DNA of 64,000 bases from Tritrichomonas musculus (GCA_039105265.1 JAPFFF010000001.1:3100001-3164000), one strand, 5' to 3'; numbered from the stretch's first letter, positions 10,612 to 19,599 are shown. Numbers and translations are program-made. The notes: a model not told the origin generated them from the sequence alone.

Positions 10612-10672
10612 ACGAGTTCGTGTTGACGCTTGGGGTGCCAGCCCCAGCGGAAACCGACTCGTATATACTACT
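10612..10672 (+). other. Conserved palindrome with bulged stem, copy 1 (putative element terminus)
   Basis: The arms ACGAGTTCGT (10612-10621) and ACCGACTCGT (10653-10662) pair with one C-C mismatch and one G-T pair. They enclose a 5'-GTTGA/GAA-3' internal loop and an upper stem CGCT-GGGG / CCCC-AGCG with a single bulged T and a six-base loop. ATATACTACT follows at 10663-10672. A second copy at 48549-48610 (opposite strand) keeps the arms, internal loop, bulge and flank exactly but changes two upper-stem pairs in a compensating way. It is probably the folded end of element A; an RNA gene is an alternative. Confidence 0.7.
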
Positions 10673-10800
10673 GCTCAGAACTTCGATTATCAATTTGAGA
10701 GGAAGCTCAGAACTTCGATTATCACATTCAGAGGAAGCTCAGAACTTCGATTATCAATTTGAGAGGAAGCTCAGAACTTCTATTATCACATTCAGAGGAA
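10673..10800. repeat. Four tandem 32-bp repeats of two alternating types
   Basis: The unit begins GCTCAGAACTTCGATTATCA. Units 1 and 3 continue ATTTGAGAGGAA and units 2 and 4 continue CATTCAGAGGAA, so the true period is 64 bp. The array starts exactly at the base after ATATACTACT. Confidence 0.85.
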
Positions 10801-10849
10801 GGTCTCAAATGCATTCAAATCTCTGCGTCTTCGTCAAAGAGGAATAAGC

Positions 10850-11200
10850 GCCTTCTCAATAAGCTCAAAGGCCAGATTGACTCTCAATTTCTTGGTCGGG
10901 CAATTATCTATTCAATTTCTTGGCCGAACAAATACCTTCTCAATAAGTTCAACGGCCAGATTGACTCTCAATTTCTTGGCCGGACAATTACCTATTCAAT
11001 TTCTTGGTCGGACAAATATCTATTCAATTTCTTGGCTGGACAATTACCTTCTCAAAAAGCTCAATGACCAGATTGACTCTCAATTTCTTGGCCGGGCAAA
11101 TACCATCTCAAAAAGCTCAATGACCAGATTGACTCTCAATTTCTTGGTCGGGCAAATACCTTCTCAAAAAGCTCCCGGCTTGCTCTGCAAGACTAGGGCT
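10850..11200. repeat. Degenerate tandem repeat field I
   Basis: Units of roughly 25-35 bp built from CTCAATTTCTTGGCCGGACA, CTCAAAAAGCTCAA and CCAGATTGACT blocks in changing order. Open frames across it are read-through of the repeat, not genes. It resembles subterminal repeats of mobile elements. Confidence 0.75.
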
Positions 11201-11293
11201 TTGCCCCCGGCTTGCTGCGCAAGACCCAAGCTACGCTTGCGGTAAGTTGTCAAAAAAGTAAGAATTTCTGCCCCCTCAAAAAGTGGATAAGGC

Positions 11294-11335
11294 ATGGTTA
11301 ACGGCTTCTTCAGCTCATCACTTCATTTATTTAAA
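11294..11335 (+). promoter_or_regulatory. Promoter-like spacer with AACGG and TTCAT boxes
   Basis: GTTAACGGCTTCTTC, then AGCTCATCACTTCATTTA, precede the ATG at 11336. This pairs a Myb-type AACGG core, an ATCACTTCA box and an Inr-like TTCATTTA, as in other element B promoters. Confidence 0.6.
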
Positions 11336-11584
11336 ATGAACACTCAAGCACCATACATGGATTGGTATCCAAATGCTAAAAGCCTTGTTCGTAGAGGAAT
11401 CTTCACACCGCAAGAAGCATTACGTTCTGCAAAGATTTATGCTAAGCAATCACTCGACATGGTCAACGAGCTCATACGAGAAAATTGGGATCAAAAAGAG
11501 CTTTATTTAGATTCCTTCGAATTAGCTCAAAAGAGATTCTTCTCTATATTAGAGCTTGAAGCAAAGAATCATCAATTTCCTTAA
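11336..11584 (+). CDS. Small alpha-helical protein inside repeat field
   Basis: I choose the ATG at 11336 (MNTQAPYMDWYPNAKSLVRR) rather than the one at 11294, because 11294-11335 has the AACGG and TTCAT promoter layout of other element B genes. The product is 82 residues, rich in K, E, L and A, probably helical, with a central SAKIYAKQSLDMVNELIREN segment. It stands alone between two repeat fields. I do not recognise a family. Intact coding amid decayed-looking repeats and the promoter signature support it as a real gene of element B or of a relic between A and B. Confidence 0.6.
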   Translation: MNTQAPYMDWYPNAKSLVRRGIFTPQEALRSAKIYAKQSLDMVNELIRENWDQKELYLDSFELAQKRFFSILELEAKNHQFP

Positions 11585-11639
11585 TAAACATTTCTTTTTT
11601 TAATTCTTTTTTTATTTTTTTTTCTTTTTAGTCTTTTAA

Positions 11640-12240
11640 TCTTTTGACAGCTTTAAGAGAAGGCTATGAATTGTTTGATAGAGTCGACTCAAAAAGTTCA
11701 TAAGCGACCAGATATAGATTCTTGCTTTATAGCTGAGTATCTAATGCTAAAAGGAACAATGACCAGATAGGGCTTCAAAAAGTTCATAAGCGGCGAAATA
11801 GCCTCTCAAAAAGTTCGTAGACGGCCAGATAGCCTCTCAAAAAGTCGACTGCTATAGATTTCAGTCTAGTATAAAGCTCATATATAGCATAGACTCGATT
11901 TCTTAGTAGGGCCAATTACCTATTCAATTTCCTGGCCGGCCATATACCTTCTCAATTTCTTGGCTGGACAAATACCTTCTCAATAAGCTCAAAGGCCAGA
12001 TTGACTCTCAAATTCTTGGTCGGGCAATTATCTATTCAATTATCTGGCCGGCCAGATAGGTATTCAATTTCTTGGTCGGACAAATATCTATTCAAAAAGT
12101 TCAAAGGACAAATATCTATTCAATTTCTTGGTCGGACAAGTAAGCTCTCAATTTCTTGGCCGGACAAATACCTATTGAATTATCTGGCCGGACAAGTAAG
12201 CTCTCAAAAAGTTCGGTGACCTTATATCTATTCAAAAAGT
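11640..12240. repeat. Degenerate tandem repeat field II
   Basis: This is a continuation of the field at 10850, separated by the small gene. It mixes CTCAAAAAGTTCATAAGCGGC-like units with TTCAATTTCTTGGCCGGACA-like units. The CAAAAAGTTCAT part equals the box just before the starts at 30440 and 35577, so parts of the field may be copied promoter DNA. No gene is supported here. Confidence 0.7.
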
Positions 12241-12252
12241 CGTTTCTGGCCG

Positions 12253-12322
12253 ATAAATGGAGGGATGTTTTAACGGACCCGAAGGGACGTTAAAAAATCA
12301 CGCCATTTATATATACTACTAC
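12253..12322 (+). other. Hairpin followed by ATATACTACTACT (putative element terminus)
   Basis: ATAAATGG (12253-12260) pairs with CCATTTAT (12303-12310). After a 3x3 internal loop, GAT-TTTTAACG pairs with CGTTAAAA-ATC around a short loop. The flank ATATACTACTACT follows. The same plan with different bases is at 38912-38969. Confidence 0.6.
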
Positions 12323-12401
12323 TCTAACCTGTAATGATTTAGTTTATTTTCCAAAAGGTTGGGCAATTCGGTACAAAAGAGCCGATAATAAATATATCGT
12401 A

Positions 12402-13886
12402 TTGACATCATCCGCTTTTACGGCGATTCATCAATGGACAAATCAACAAATTGTTGATAATTATTATACTCAAAAAGTTGTTGATACAGCTCAAATTGGA
12501 AAAAACAAAAAGAAAGGAACAACATTTCGATCAGTTCAACCCCAAACATATTCTGAAGTTTTTGATGAAATAGATTTAGACAAAATGAATGCAGAACGAG
12601 AAGCTGAACATCAAATTATTGATCGAATTTTTGATTATATTAATCTTACTTATAATGCTTTAAATGAAACTGATCAAGATTTAGAAAATAATCATCTGAC
12701 AAATAAACAATTAGGATTAATATTTAGAAATTCAATATTTGCAGAATCAATGAAAAACTCAATTCCGTTAAAACCTTTAAAACCTCAAGAATTAGCTGCT
12801 TATGGTTTTGTTAATTTTGAACAACATGGTTCTGAAATATTTGACGATCATGGTAGACATGCATTTAAAACTTGTACTTATTCAATTGATTCTAATTCAA
12901 ATACGATCTTAAATATTGAATTAAAAGGAATTGATCATTATCATGCTGATCATTTAATAATTCATGTTTTCGAAAGAGAAAGAGATATAACTAAATTAGG
13001 TTATGCATTATCAAATATTGATTTAGTATTTGATGTTCAAATTAGTTCTAATCAAATTGAATCAAATTTGTCATCAAAATTATATACATATTCAATAACA
13101 AAAGATGCAAATGTTGATAAAGTAATGATTCAAATAATTGGTACATTTAATTTAAAAATGTTAGAAGATGAAAATGATTTGAATTTTTGGGAAGATCAAG
13201 AAGAAAATATAGAACCTGATATTGAATTAGATAATCGAATTATTGTATATTATCAATTACCTGCAAATGAGAATTTCAAAAATTATTTGGCCACTCTTGG
13301 GTCATCATCATCAGGAGGTTCTATAGATTTTGATACATTAACTAGAATAACAAATTTAGAAAATACAATGAAAAATTATACTGAAAGGGTATCAACCTTA
13401 GAATCAAATGTTGATCAAATTGGAAATGTATTTTCTGCTGATACTACTGAGAGTCAAGAATATCGAAATAAAGAAGGTTTTGTCATAAATAATAAAGCTC
13501 AAACATTGGCATTAAATGAGGAAAAACCAGTTGTATTAACATTGGAAGAAAAATTAAAGAAATGGCAAGACGAAGAACTAGATCAATTAAAATGGTTAAA
13601 TCAAGGAATCAAAGAGATTTGGTCATTTTGTGCTGGTCTTTCAGAAGATTTAGCTCGATTAGAAGAGAATCAATGTCAATGTGGAGGTAGTGGAACAGTA
13701 TCAGATGACAAATTAACTGCTTTGGAACGAAAATGTAAAAATATTGAAACTGATCTAACTTTTGAAAATTTGACAACCGAGAATCGAATTAAGATCTTAG
13801 AAGATAAAACTAAAAATATTGAATGTGATAAATTTTATGATAGTAGAATTCAGTTATTAGAAGAAAAATGTTCCACAATTGAGTAA
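12402..13886 (+). CDS. Beta-rich protein with C-terminal coiled coils (element B)
   Basis: About 494 residues or more; the open frame extends upstream to 12294 and the first codon is not resolved. The N-terminal third is helical and charged. The middle (AAYGFVNFEQHGSEIF to IIVYYQLPANENF) looks beta-rich. The C-terminal 180 residues are heptad-like with three LExKCxxIE-type motifs, the last at the very end (LLEEKCSTIE). The giant fibre of element A ends with a very similar motif (LEAKCANIE), so this protein probably belongs to the same virion-surface set, perhaps as a fibre base or partner. It lies 26 bp before the next fibre gene on the same strand. No known family is recognised. Confidence 0.6.
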   Translation: MTSSAFTAIHQWTNQQIVDNYYTQKVVDTAQIGKNKKKGTTFRSVQPQTYSEVFDEIDLDKMNAEREAEHQIIDRIFDYINLTYNALNETDQDLENNHLTNKQLGLIFRNSIFAESMKNSIPLKPLKPQELAAYGFVNFEQHGSEIFDDHGRHAFKTCTYSIDSNSNTILNIELKGIDHYHADHLIIHVFERERDITKLGYALSNIDLVFDVQISSNQIESNLSSKLYTYSITKDANVDKVMIQIIGTFNLKMLEDENDLNFWEDQEENIEPDIELDNRIIVYYQLPANENFKNYLATLGSSSSGGSIDFDTLTRITNLENTMKNYTERVSTLESNVDQIGNVFSADTTESQEYRNKEGFVINNKAQTLALNEEKPVVLTLEEKLKKWQDEELDQLKWLNQGIKEIWSFCAGLSEDLARLEENQCQCGGSGTVSDDKLTALERKCKNIETDLTFENLTTENRIKILEDKTKNIECDKFYDSRIQLLEEKCSTIE

Positions 13887-13912
13887 ATATTATTTTTGTT
13901 GCAAAAGTAAAA

Positions 13913-16900
13913 ATGCTAACCAAATTTAAAGGCGATATTCAATTTAAAGTAGATGGTAAAACATATTTAGGTTCTCAATTGTTAACATCAAAATCGAATG
14001 AGTTTGAAACTGTTGAAGGTTTTTCTGATTATCATGTGACTAGAGATGCATTAACGGTTGAAGATGAAAAATTAAATATACAAATGAATGATGATGATAT
14101 AACAAAACTATTACAAATCGATGATAAGACAGAAGTATTTAAAATCAATTTGAGAAAGAATGTTTTCTTAGATAGTGAAGGAAAATATATTTATCAATTA
14201 TCAATTTATGTTTTGAATAAAAATTTCGTATGTCCATGTGTAACAGCTGCTGAAGATAAAAAAGTGACAATTACTGAAGAAACATCAACAACTCCATACA
14301 TAAAAGTTGATAAGAATTTAAATCTTGATTTGAAATCTTTATACATTAATGGTGAAATTAGTATTATTTATCAATTACCATTAACACATTTGAAATCAAC
14401 ATTACCTTCCATCAAATGTGATATCATAGATTCGAGAAATAGTTTGAAATTACATGAATCTGATAACTTATATTTATACAAACCAAGTGTCATAACCGAA
14501 GAAACATTGACTGATAATATTGATGTATATACAATGAAATGGACAATTCCTACTGATTATAGTATTCCTGACGGTTTAAAATTTGAATTTAAAGAACATT
14601 GTTTTGGAAATATTTGGACTTATATTTATAGTAATGGAAGATGGACTGGGAATAATATTAAAGGTCGAATAAATGGTAAAATTATAAATAAAAGAAATGA
14701 ACAAGAATCAGGTAAAAGTCAAACAAAATATCAAGAAAGAGATGGAGCGTTAATTATGATTAAAAGAACTCCAATAAATATTTTGGTAGGTACTAATCAG
14801 AACGAATGGGAAACAAACATCTTTGAAAAATTAAAAAGAATTTGGGATATTGAATCGAAAGTATTATTAAAAGATGGTACAATCGAAAAAGGTGATAAAT
14901 ATGGTTTAAATTTTGATGTTGAAGTTTGGTTACCAAAATATTTAGAAGGTGATGTTATTTATAATTGTGCTTCGGTTCATGCTTATATAAATGGTTATTC
15001 AACTAAAAAAGATAGTTTGAATTTTTCAAATTGGGAAAGAGTATATTTAGATTTCAAAATTGATTCTCCAAAATATAATAATCGATTAAGTTTTATTCCT
15101 GAAAATTTGTATACAGGTACTGCTGATTATGATAAAAATTATATGAGTTTAAAAGGTGATTTAGATACAATTGAAAAATTAACTTATGATTATTCATCAA
15201 GACATGGTATTGAGAATCAAGATTTAGTATTATATTTAAGAAAAGATTTAGTAGATCCAATTGAAGAAATTAATTGGGATAAAAATACTAATCCATTTGA
15301 ATATATAATTAATCAACAATATTTTGAAGTGAGTCCAAATCCAAATGCAGCAACAACTTTATATACTGATTACAACATAACTTCATCAAAAATTATTACA
15401 GCTGACAATATTACAACAATGAGATCAGATTTAAATTTAGTTTCAAATACGATTGATGTTGTTTCTGTTGATGTTGATAATTTAGATAAATCCGTTGAAA
15501 ATTTAAAAACAAGAATGACTCTAACTGAAAAAATAACTGAAAAATTAGAAGCTGATGTTGATAAAATTAGATTAAGACAAAATATTCAAATGGTAGCTGG
15601 TTTGATAGGTTTTAGTGCAAAAGGTATATCATTTGGTATAAAAAGTATTTCTGGTGTTGTAAGTAATATGTGGAAAGCTTGGGTAGAATCAAATGCAGAA
15701 ATGGAATTAGCAGATTTATCAAGAAGTGATGGAGTTTCATTATCTGGTGTAAGAAATTGGTGTGAATCTGGTGCAACAACAATTCCAATATTTGATGAAA
15801 AAGAAGAAGAACAAATTTTAACAGTAGGTGGTGGAAAACAATTATGCTATTCATTTAGAGATTCAATGAAGAAACCATTATTGAAAATTGTAGATAAAAT
15901 TGAGGAAATGGATAATGATTATATTTCAAGAAGTGAATTAACAAGAATGGATACAATTGATATAGTTATCAAAGTTAATGAAATGGATGTTCCAATAATT
16001 TTAACTGCAGAAGAAGAATTAAAAAATGGTATTTGCGTATTTAAATTATTCACCTCTGAAGGTCAAAAACGAGTTTATTTCAAAATTGAACAAGGTACAA
16101 TAACTGATTATAAAGGAGTTGATACAACAACAACAATAGATGGCATCACAATTGAAGGTCTTCCAAAATCTGAAGAATATCGTACAAAATATTTATCATG
16201 GATTGATAAATCAGGAAAAACAATTACCTTGACTGGAGAAAATACAGATGCTAAATTAATTGGTTGTGTTATTGAAAAGAATACATTTATTAGACTTTTA
16301 GTTGAGAAAACTCCAGCTGATATTGCTTTTCTATCTGATATTGAAGCTTTAGATGAAAAAATAAATGCATTAGCAGTCAATAGTCATCAAAATGATGTTG
16401 CAATGTTTAGTCTTGAATATCCAACAACTGACGAAGTAAATGCTGCTTTAGAAACAATTCAGCAAGAATTAGCTAAGAAACCAAATATTGAAGAATTATA
16501 TACGAAAGAAGAAGCAGATGCAAAATATGCATTAAAAACAGATATATTATCAACTGAGACAATAACTCAAGAATTATCAATCGCTACAAAATTCGCAAAC
16601 GGAACAACCAATGATGACGATAGAAGAACTTATATAACAAATTTGGATAGAGATTTATGCAACATATTAAAGAAATCATCATTGATAGTAAAAGGTTCTT
16701 GCAATAATGAAGATATTTCAGGAGAATATTTGTATGATAGTGAAGACTCAGAATATTATCATTACAAGAAAGGCGAAAATACTTTTTCTATATATTATTT
16801 CTATTATGGCGGAACATTCAGATATAATGATAACTATGATGTCAATATAGAATCAGTAAGTTATTCATACGAACCTGATGTTTATGATGAATATTGTATT

Positions 16901-18745
16901 CCAAACATGAATTTCATAAAAGAGAATTATGCATTAAAAAGTGAATTAACAAACAACAATAATATTGAAATACTTAAAGATGAAAAAATATATAATGACG
17001 ATAAGGAAATATTCTTTAATAATATTCAAGAAGCTGTTAATGATAATAATGTTTTATCATCACTATTAGCTTTGAAATATATATACAAAAGTACTTTAGA
17101 TATGATGATAGAAGTTGCTGTATTAAAAGATGAAACAACAAGAAGCTATAGATTTAATATTGAAGATTATGAAACACTAACTTTAAATGATATCGATGAA
17201 GCAAAAGATTATGAAGTATTAAGTGAAAAAGCTTCATTAAAAATGTATTATAATTTATTAGATAAGATTAAAAATTGTGACGATAAATATGCTTTGAAAA
17301 GTGAAATTCCTGAACCTATGGATTTGTCAAATTATGCATTGAAAAGTGAAGCGTTGATGAAGGAATCTGTCATCAAATTAACCGATATCCCTTTAGAAGT
17401 GGTGTCAGACAGTTATGTTGATGAAATATGGAATAAATACTTAGATACAGTAAAGACACATGACTTATACATGGAGTTCAGTGTTGATTCATTTGACGGT
17501 CAATCAAGTGTTAATTACAAAGGTTTGTACACTTATGTTGGAGAAGAGGAAACAAATAAATACAAAACATGTATGTTGTTTAGGAATAAATCAACTAATC
17601 ATGAAATCTATTATAGACATCAACGTCAATCTGTACAAGGCTCATTTTGTAATAAAGAGCAAGCAGAATCTACATTCATTACTATATCACAAATCTATAT
17701 AAAGATGGGTGATGATGACGGATCAGTGTGCTCATTGAATTATGCAAAGAATGAGTTTGCGTTGAAAAGTGAAACAGAAACAAAAATAACTCAATTAGAT
17801 AATCATTATGATAGTCTTGTTGAACAATTGGATTCAACTTATTATGATAAGGTAGATTGTGATGAAAAATTTGCATTGAAGTCAAACGTTATAACAGAAG
17901 AACAACTAATAAAAAAATGTGCAATTGATTGCGGCCCATTTACGGAGGGTGCTGATATATCAATTCATCTTCTAAAAATTATAAATAACACAATTCAACT
18001 GGAATACGTAGTTGGTAATTATGCAGAAAGAAATGAAATAAGAATATTATTCTATGATACAGCTGCAAATCCCCATAACATAGTAATATTATTATATCAA
18101 AGAACTATATATTTTGATAATTTTCAATATTCAGCGTATTATGAAGAAATTCTTGATTTATCATCAGGAAGACCACTTACATATCGTGTTCCAATGGCTG
18201 AAAAAAATTGGACAACTACTCAAGAATTATTAGATGCTAGACAAATATATTCAAGACAAATCATGGTACCAGCATATTTAGCAAAATTCAAGGCTGCTAT
18301 TTACGGTACGCAATCAAACACAACAATCACACATTATGCTCCAATTGAAGATTTAATTGATGATTTTGAAATAGGAAAACCAGTATTTATTACAGGAAAA
18401 GTTTATAAAAGGATTGATAATCAATGGATTGAATCAACCGAAAAAGATTCAACAGATTGTATTTGTTCAGTGAAAACTACAGGTACTTGGAAAGAATTTA
18501 TTGGAATTTGTGTTCGAATTGACGAAGAAAATAATTCAATTACTTTTGCAAGTCATGGTGATTATTTGGTCAAAGTTGATGATTCATCAAGGTTTGAAAT
18601 TGGTGATGAAATTTATATTGATGAAGATAATCAATTCAAAGTTCTTGATGAAAATACTCCAATAACATCAAAAATAAGACGTTTAACAATTGGAATCATA
18701 ACTGCAAAAATAAATGATAATATTGTTTGTGTATTCAAAGAGTAA
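13913..18745 (+). CDS. Giant fibre protein with ALKSE repeats (element B)
   Basis: This is 1610 residues from the ATG at 13913. The first 60 residues match the element A fibre (FKGDIQFK, GSQLLT). Residues about 180-505 hold the shared module (SDNLYLYKPS to TADNITTMRSDLNLV). Next come a coiled coil, a hydrophobic glycine-containing patch near 560-590 and an FRDSM...IVDKIEEM coiled coil. Residues about 870-1330 carry six ALKSE-type motifs (YALKTD, YALKSE twice or more, FALKSE, FALKSN) spaced by small domains. This is the pattern of phage trimeric tail-fibre repeats. The last 170 residues form a separate beta-rich domain. The inferred role is virion attachment or host contact. There is no signal peptide or catalytic motif. 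Confidence 0.75.
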   Translation: MLTKFKGDIQFKVDGKTYLGSQLLTSKSNEFETVEGFSDYHVTRDALTVEDEKLNIQMNDDDITKLLQIDDKTEVFKINLRKNVFLDSEGKYIYQLSIYVLNKNFVCPCVTAAEDKKVTITEETSTTPYIKVDKNLNLDLKSLYINGEISIIYQLPLTHLKSTLPSIKCDIIDSRNSLKLHESDNLYLYKPSVITEETLTDNIDVYTMKWTIPTDYSIPDGLKFEFKEHCFGNIWTYIYSNGRWTGNNIKGRINGKIINKRNEQESGKSQTKYQERDGALIMIKRTPINILVGTNQNEWETNIFEKLKRIWDIESKVLLKDGTIEKGDKYGLNFDVEVWLPKYLEGDVIYNCASVHAYINGYSTKKDSLNFSNWERVYLDFKIDSPKYNNRLSFIPENLYTGTADYDKNYMSLKGDLDTIEKLTYDYSSRHGIENQDLVLYLRKDLVDPIEEINWDKNTNPFEYIINQQYFEVSPNPNAATTLYTDYNITSSKIITADNITTMRSDLNLVSNTIDVVSVDVDNLDKSVENLKTRMTLTEKITEKLEADVDKIRLRQNIQMVAGLIGFSAKGISFGIKSISGVVSNMWKAWVESNAEMELADLSRSDGVSLSGVRNWCESGATTIPIFDEKEEEQILTVGGGKQLCYSFRDSMKKPLLKIVDKIEEMDNDYISRSELTRMDTIDIVIKVNEMDVPIILTAEEELKNGICVFKLFTSEGQKRVYFKIEQGTITDYKGVDTTTTIDGITIEGLPKSEEYRTKYLSWIDKSGKTITLTGENTDAKLIGCVIEKNTFIRLLVEKTPADIAFLSDIEALDEKINALAVNSHQNDVAMFSLEYPTTDEVNAALETIQQELAKKPNIEELYTKEEADAKYALKTDILSTETITQELSIATKFANGTTNDDDRRTYITNLDRDLCNILKKSSLIVKGSCNNEDISGEYLYDSEDSEYYHYKKGENTFSIYYFYYGGTFRYNDNYDVNIESVSYSYEPDVYDEYCIPNMNFIKENYALKSELTNNNNIEILKDEKIYNDDKEIFFNNIQEAVNDNNVLSSLLALKYIYKSTLDMMIEVAVLKDETTRSYRFNIEDYETLTLNDIDEAKDYEVLSEKASLKMYYNLLDKIKNCDDKYALKSEIPEPMDLSNYALKSEALMKESVIKLTDIPLEVVSDSYVDEIWNKYLDTVKTHDLYMEFSVDSFDGQSSVNYKGLYTYVGEEETNKYKTCMLFRNKSTNHEIYYRHQRQSVQGSFCNKEQAESTFITISQIYIKMGDDDGSVCSLNYAKNEFALKSETETKITQLDNHYDSLVEQLDSTYYDKVDCDEKFALKSNVITEEQLIKKCAIDCGPFTEGADISIHLLKIINNTIQLEYVVGNYAERNEIRILFYDTAANPHNIVILLYQRTIYFDNFQYSAYYEEILDLSSGRPLTYRVPMAEKNWTTTQELLDARQIYSRQIMVPAYLAKFKAAIYGTQSNTTITHYAPIEDLIDDFEIGKPVFITGKVYKRIDNQWIESTEKDSTDCICSVKTTGTWKEFIGICVRIDEENNSITFASHGDYLVKVDDSSRFEIGDEIYIDEDNQFKVLDENTPITSKIRRLTIGIITAKINDNIVCVFKE

Positions 18746-18755
18746 AAGTTCTCTC

Positions 18756-19289
18756 TTATACAACGACATATTTCAAACAAATATGATAAACATTAACTAA
18801 ATCATTAAATTCTTTGTTATAAACTTGTTTGAAATCTGTTACCATTTCACCATCTTCATTAATTATTTTTATTGCTTCAATTTTTCGAATAGGTGATGCT
18901 TTAGATGCACAACATTTAATATCTTCATCAATATAAATTTCTACAGATGAACAATTTTTACCTAACATTGTTTTGATTATTTCTTGTAAACTTGCAATTG
19001 GTATAATAATACAATTTTTAGATATTAAATTCGAAATTAAAGCTTTATCTTGATCTAATAATATTTTTGCATATGTTTCTAAAATTAAATATTTAACATC
19101 TTTTTCAATTTCATTATTTTTGATATCAGGTAATTCAATTTCACGAGTTATAACAATATCTTCTTTCCCATCATCTCTTTTATTAATTATTATATTATTT
19201 GTTAAGTTGTTTGTACTTTGACTAGCTGCTGAAGGCTCTAACGAAATATTAGCATTTACTCCTGCATTCGCTGCTCTTTTCTTAATCAT
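18756..19289 (-). CDS. Hypothetical protein, N-terminally disordered (element B)
   Basis: 177 residues that end 10 bp from the converging fibre gene. The first 60 residues are low-complexity (SAASQSTNNLTNN), followed by an alpha/beta region EKDVKYLILETYAKILLDQDK...IIIPIASLQEIIKTML and a strand-rich end. Two adjacent cysteines (IKCCASK) are notable. It is the first of a run of minus-strand genes reaching to 27274. No family is recognised; a small virion component is possible. Confidence 0.6.
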   Translation of the reverse strand: MIKKRAANAGVNANISLEPSAASQSTNNLTNNIIINKRDDGKEDIVITREIELPDIKNNEIEKDVKYLILETYAKILLDQDKALISNLISKNCIIIPIASLQEIIKTMLGKNCSSVEIYIDEDIKCCASKASPIRKIEAIKIINEDGEMVTDFKQVYNKEFNDLVNVYHICLKYVVV

Positions 19290-19309
19290 TTTTGAGTTTC
19301 TGAAAAAAT

Positions 19310-19576
19310 TTATGAAATTTGAAAATACTTTTTGATGACTAATGTGCGATCTAATGTTTGTTTCATCCTAAATATAATATCTTCAAGTTCATTTAAATCT
19401 GTTTCTATTTCTTTTTCTATTACACTTATATTTTTTGAAATATTCATGCATTCACATGATTCAGTAAAACTATCTGTATTCATAAATGTATCAAATAATT
19501 CACTTTTGATTTCACTAAATAAATGTCTTAATTCTTGTCTATCGTCCTTTAAAGCTTTTGGTAATGATAAAGTCAT
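19310..19576 (-). CDS. Small coiled-coil protein (element B)
   Basis: The start is taken at the ATG at 19576 (MTLSLPKALKDDRQEL) because the upstream codons are low-complexity; it gives 88 residues. It is acidic and helical with heptads throughout (NISVIEKEIETDLNELEDIIF). It lies 20 bp from the neighbouring minus-strand gene. No family recognised. Confidence 0.5.
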   Translation of the reverse strand: MTLSLPKALKDDRQELRHLFSEIKSELFDTFMNTDSFTESCECMNISKNISVIEKEIETDLNELEDIIFRMKQTLDRTLVIKKYFQIS

Positions 19577-19599
19577 TTTTTTAAAAATAAATAAAAAGA

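Larger units (their letters stand above)
1..10672. mobile_element. Polinton/Maverick-like element A, right-hand part
   Basis: The left window edge cuts this element. Visible parts in order are a protein-primed family B DNA polymerase (C-terminal part), an opposite-strand small beta-rich protein like a Polinton minor capsid protein, two giant fibre-like proteins on the plus strand, a set of short direct repeats, a pyrimidine tract and a palindrome ending in ATATACTACT. Read outward-in, that end is AGTAGTATAT; Polinton termini of other hosts are known to begin with AG. The right limit at 10672 rests on this palindrome and on the switch to a different tandem repeat at 10673, so it is an inference. 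The visible genes are open over their whole length, which suggests a young copy. No integrase, helicase or packaging ATPase lies in the visible part; they could be beyond the window. Confidence 0.7.

Noticed and set aside
10612-10672. Palindrome as a hammerhead ribozyme (GTTGA before the upper stem and GAAA after it look like the core).
   Set aside because: The CUGA part of the core is not matched (GTGTTGA instead of CTGATGA) and there is no third stem at the junction. In both copies it is a two-stem hairpin with an internal loop.
10673-10800. Four 32-bp repeats as a CRISPR array.
   Set aside because: Repeats are directly adjacent with no spacers, in a eukaryotic element, with no cas genes.
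10759-12219. Open frames over the repeat fields as genes (LNFLVGQL- and SISWPDKY-type peptides).
   Set aside because: They are read-through of tandem repeats in several frames, with no conserved start context.
12402-13886. The 494-residue protein as the missing major capsid protein.
   Set aside because: It is too short for a double jelly-roll with its C-terminal 180 residues being coiled coil, and no family motif is recognised.
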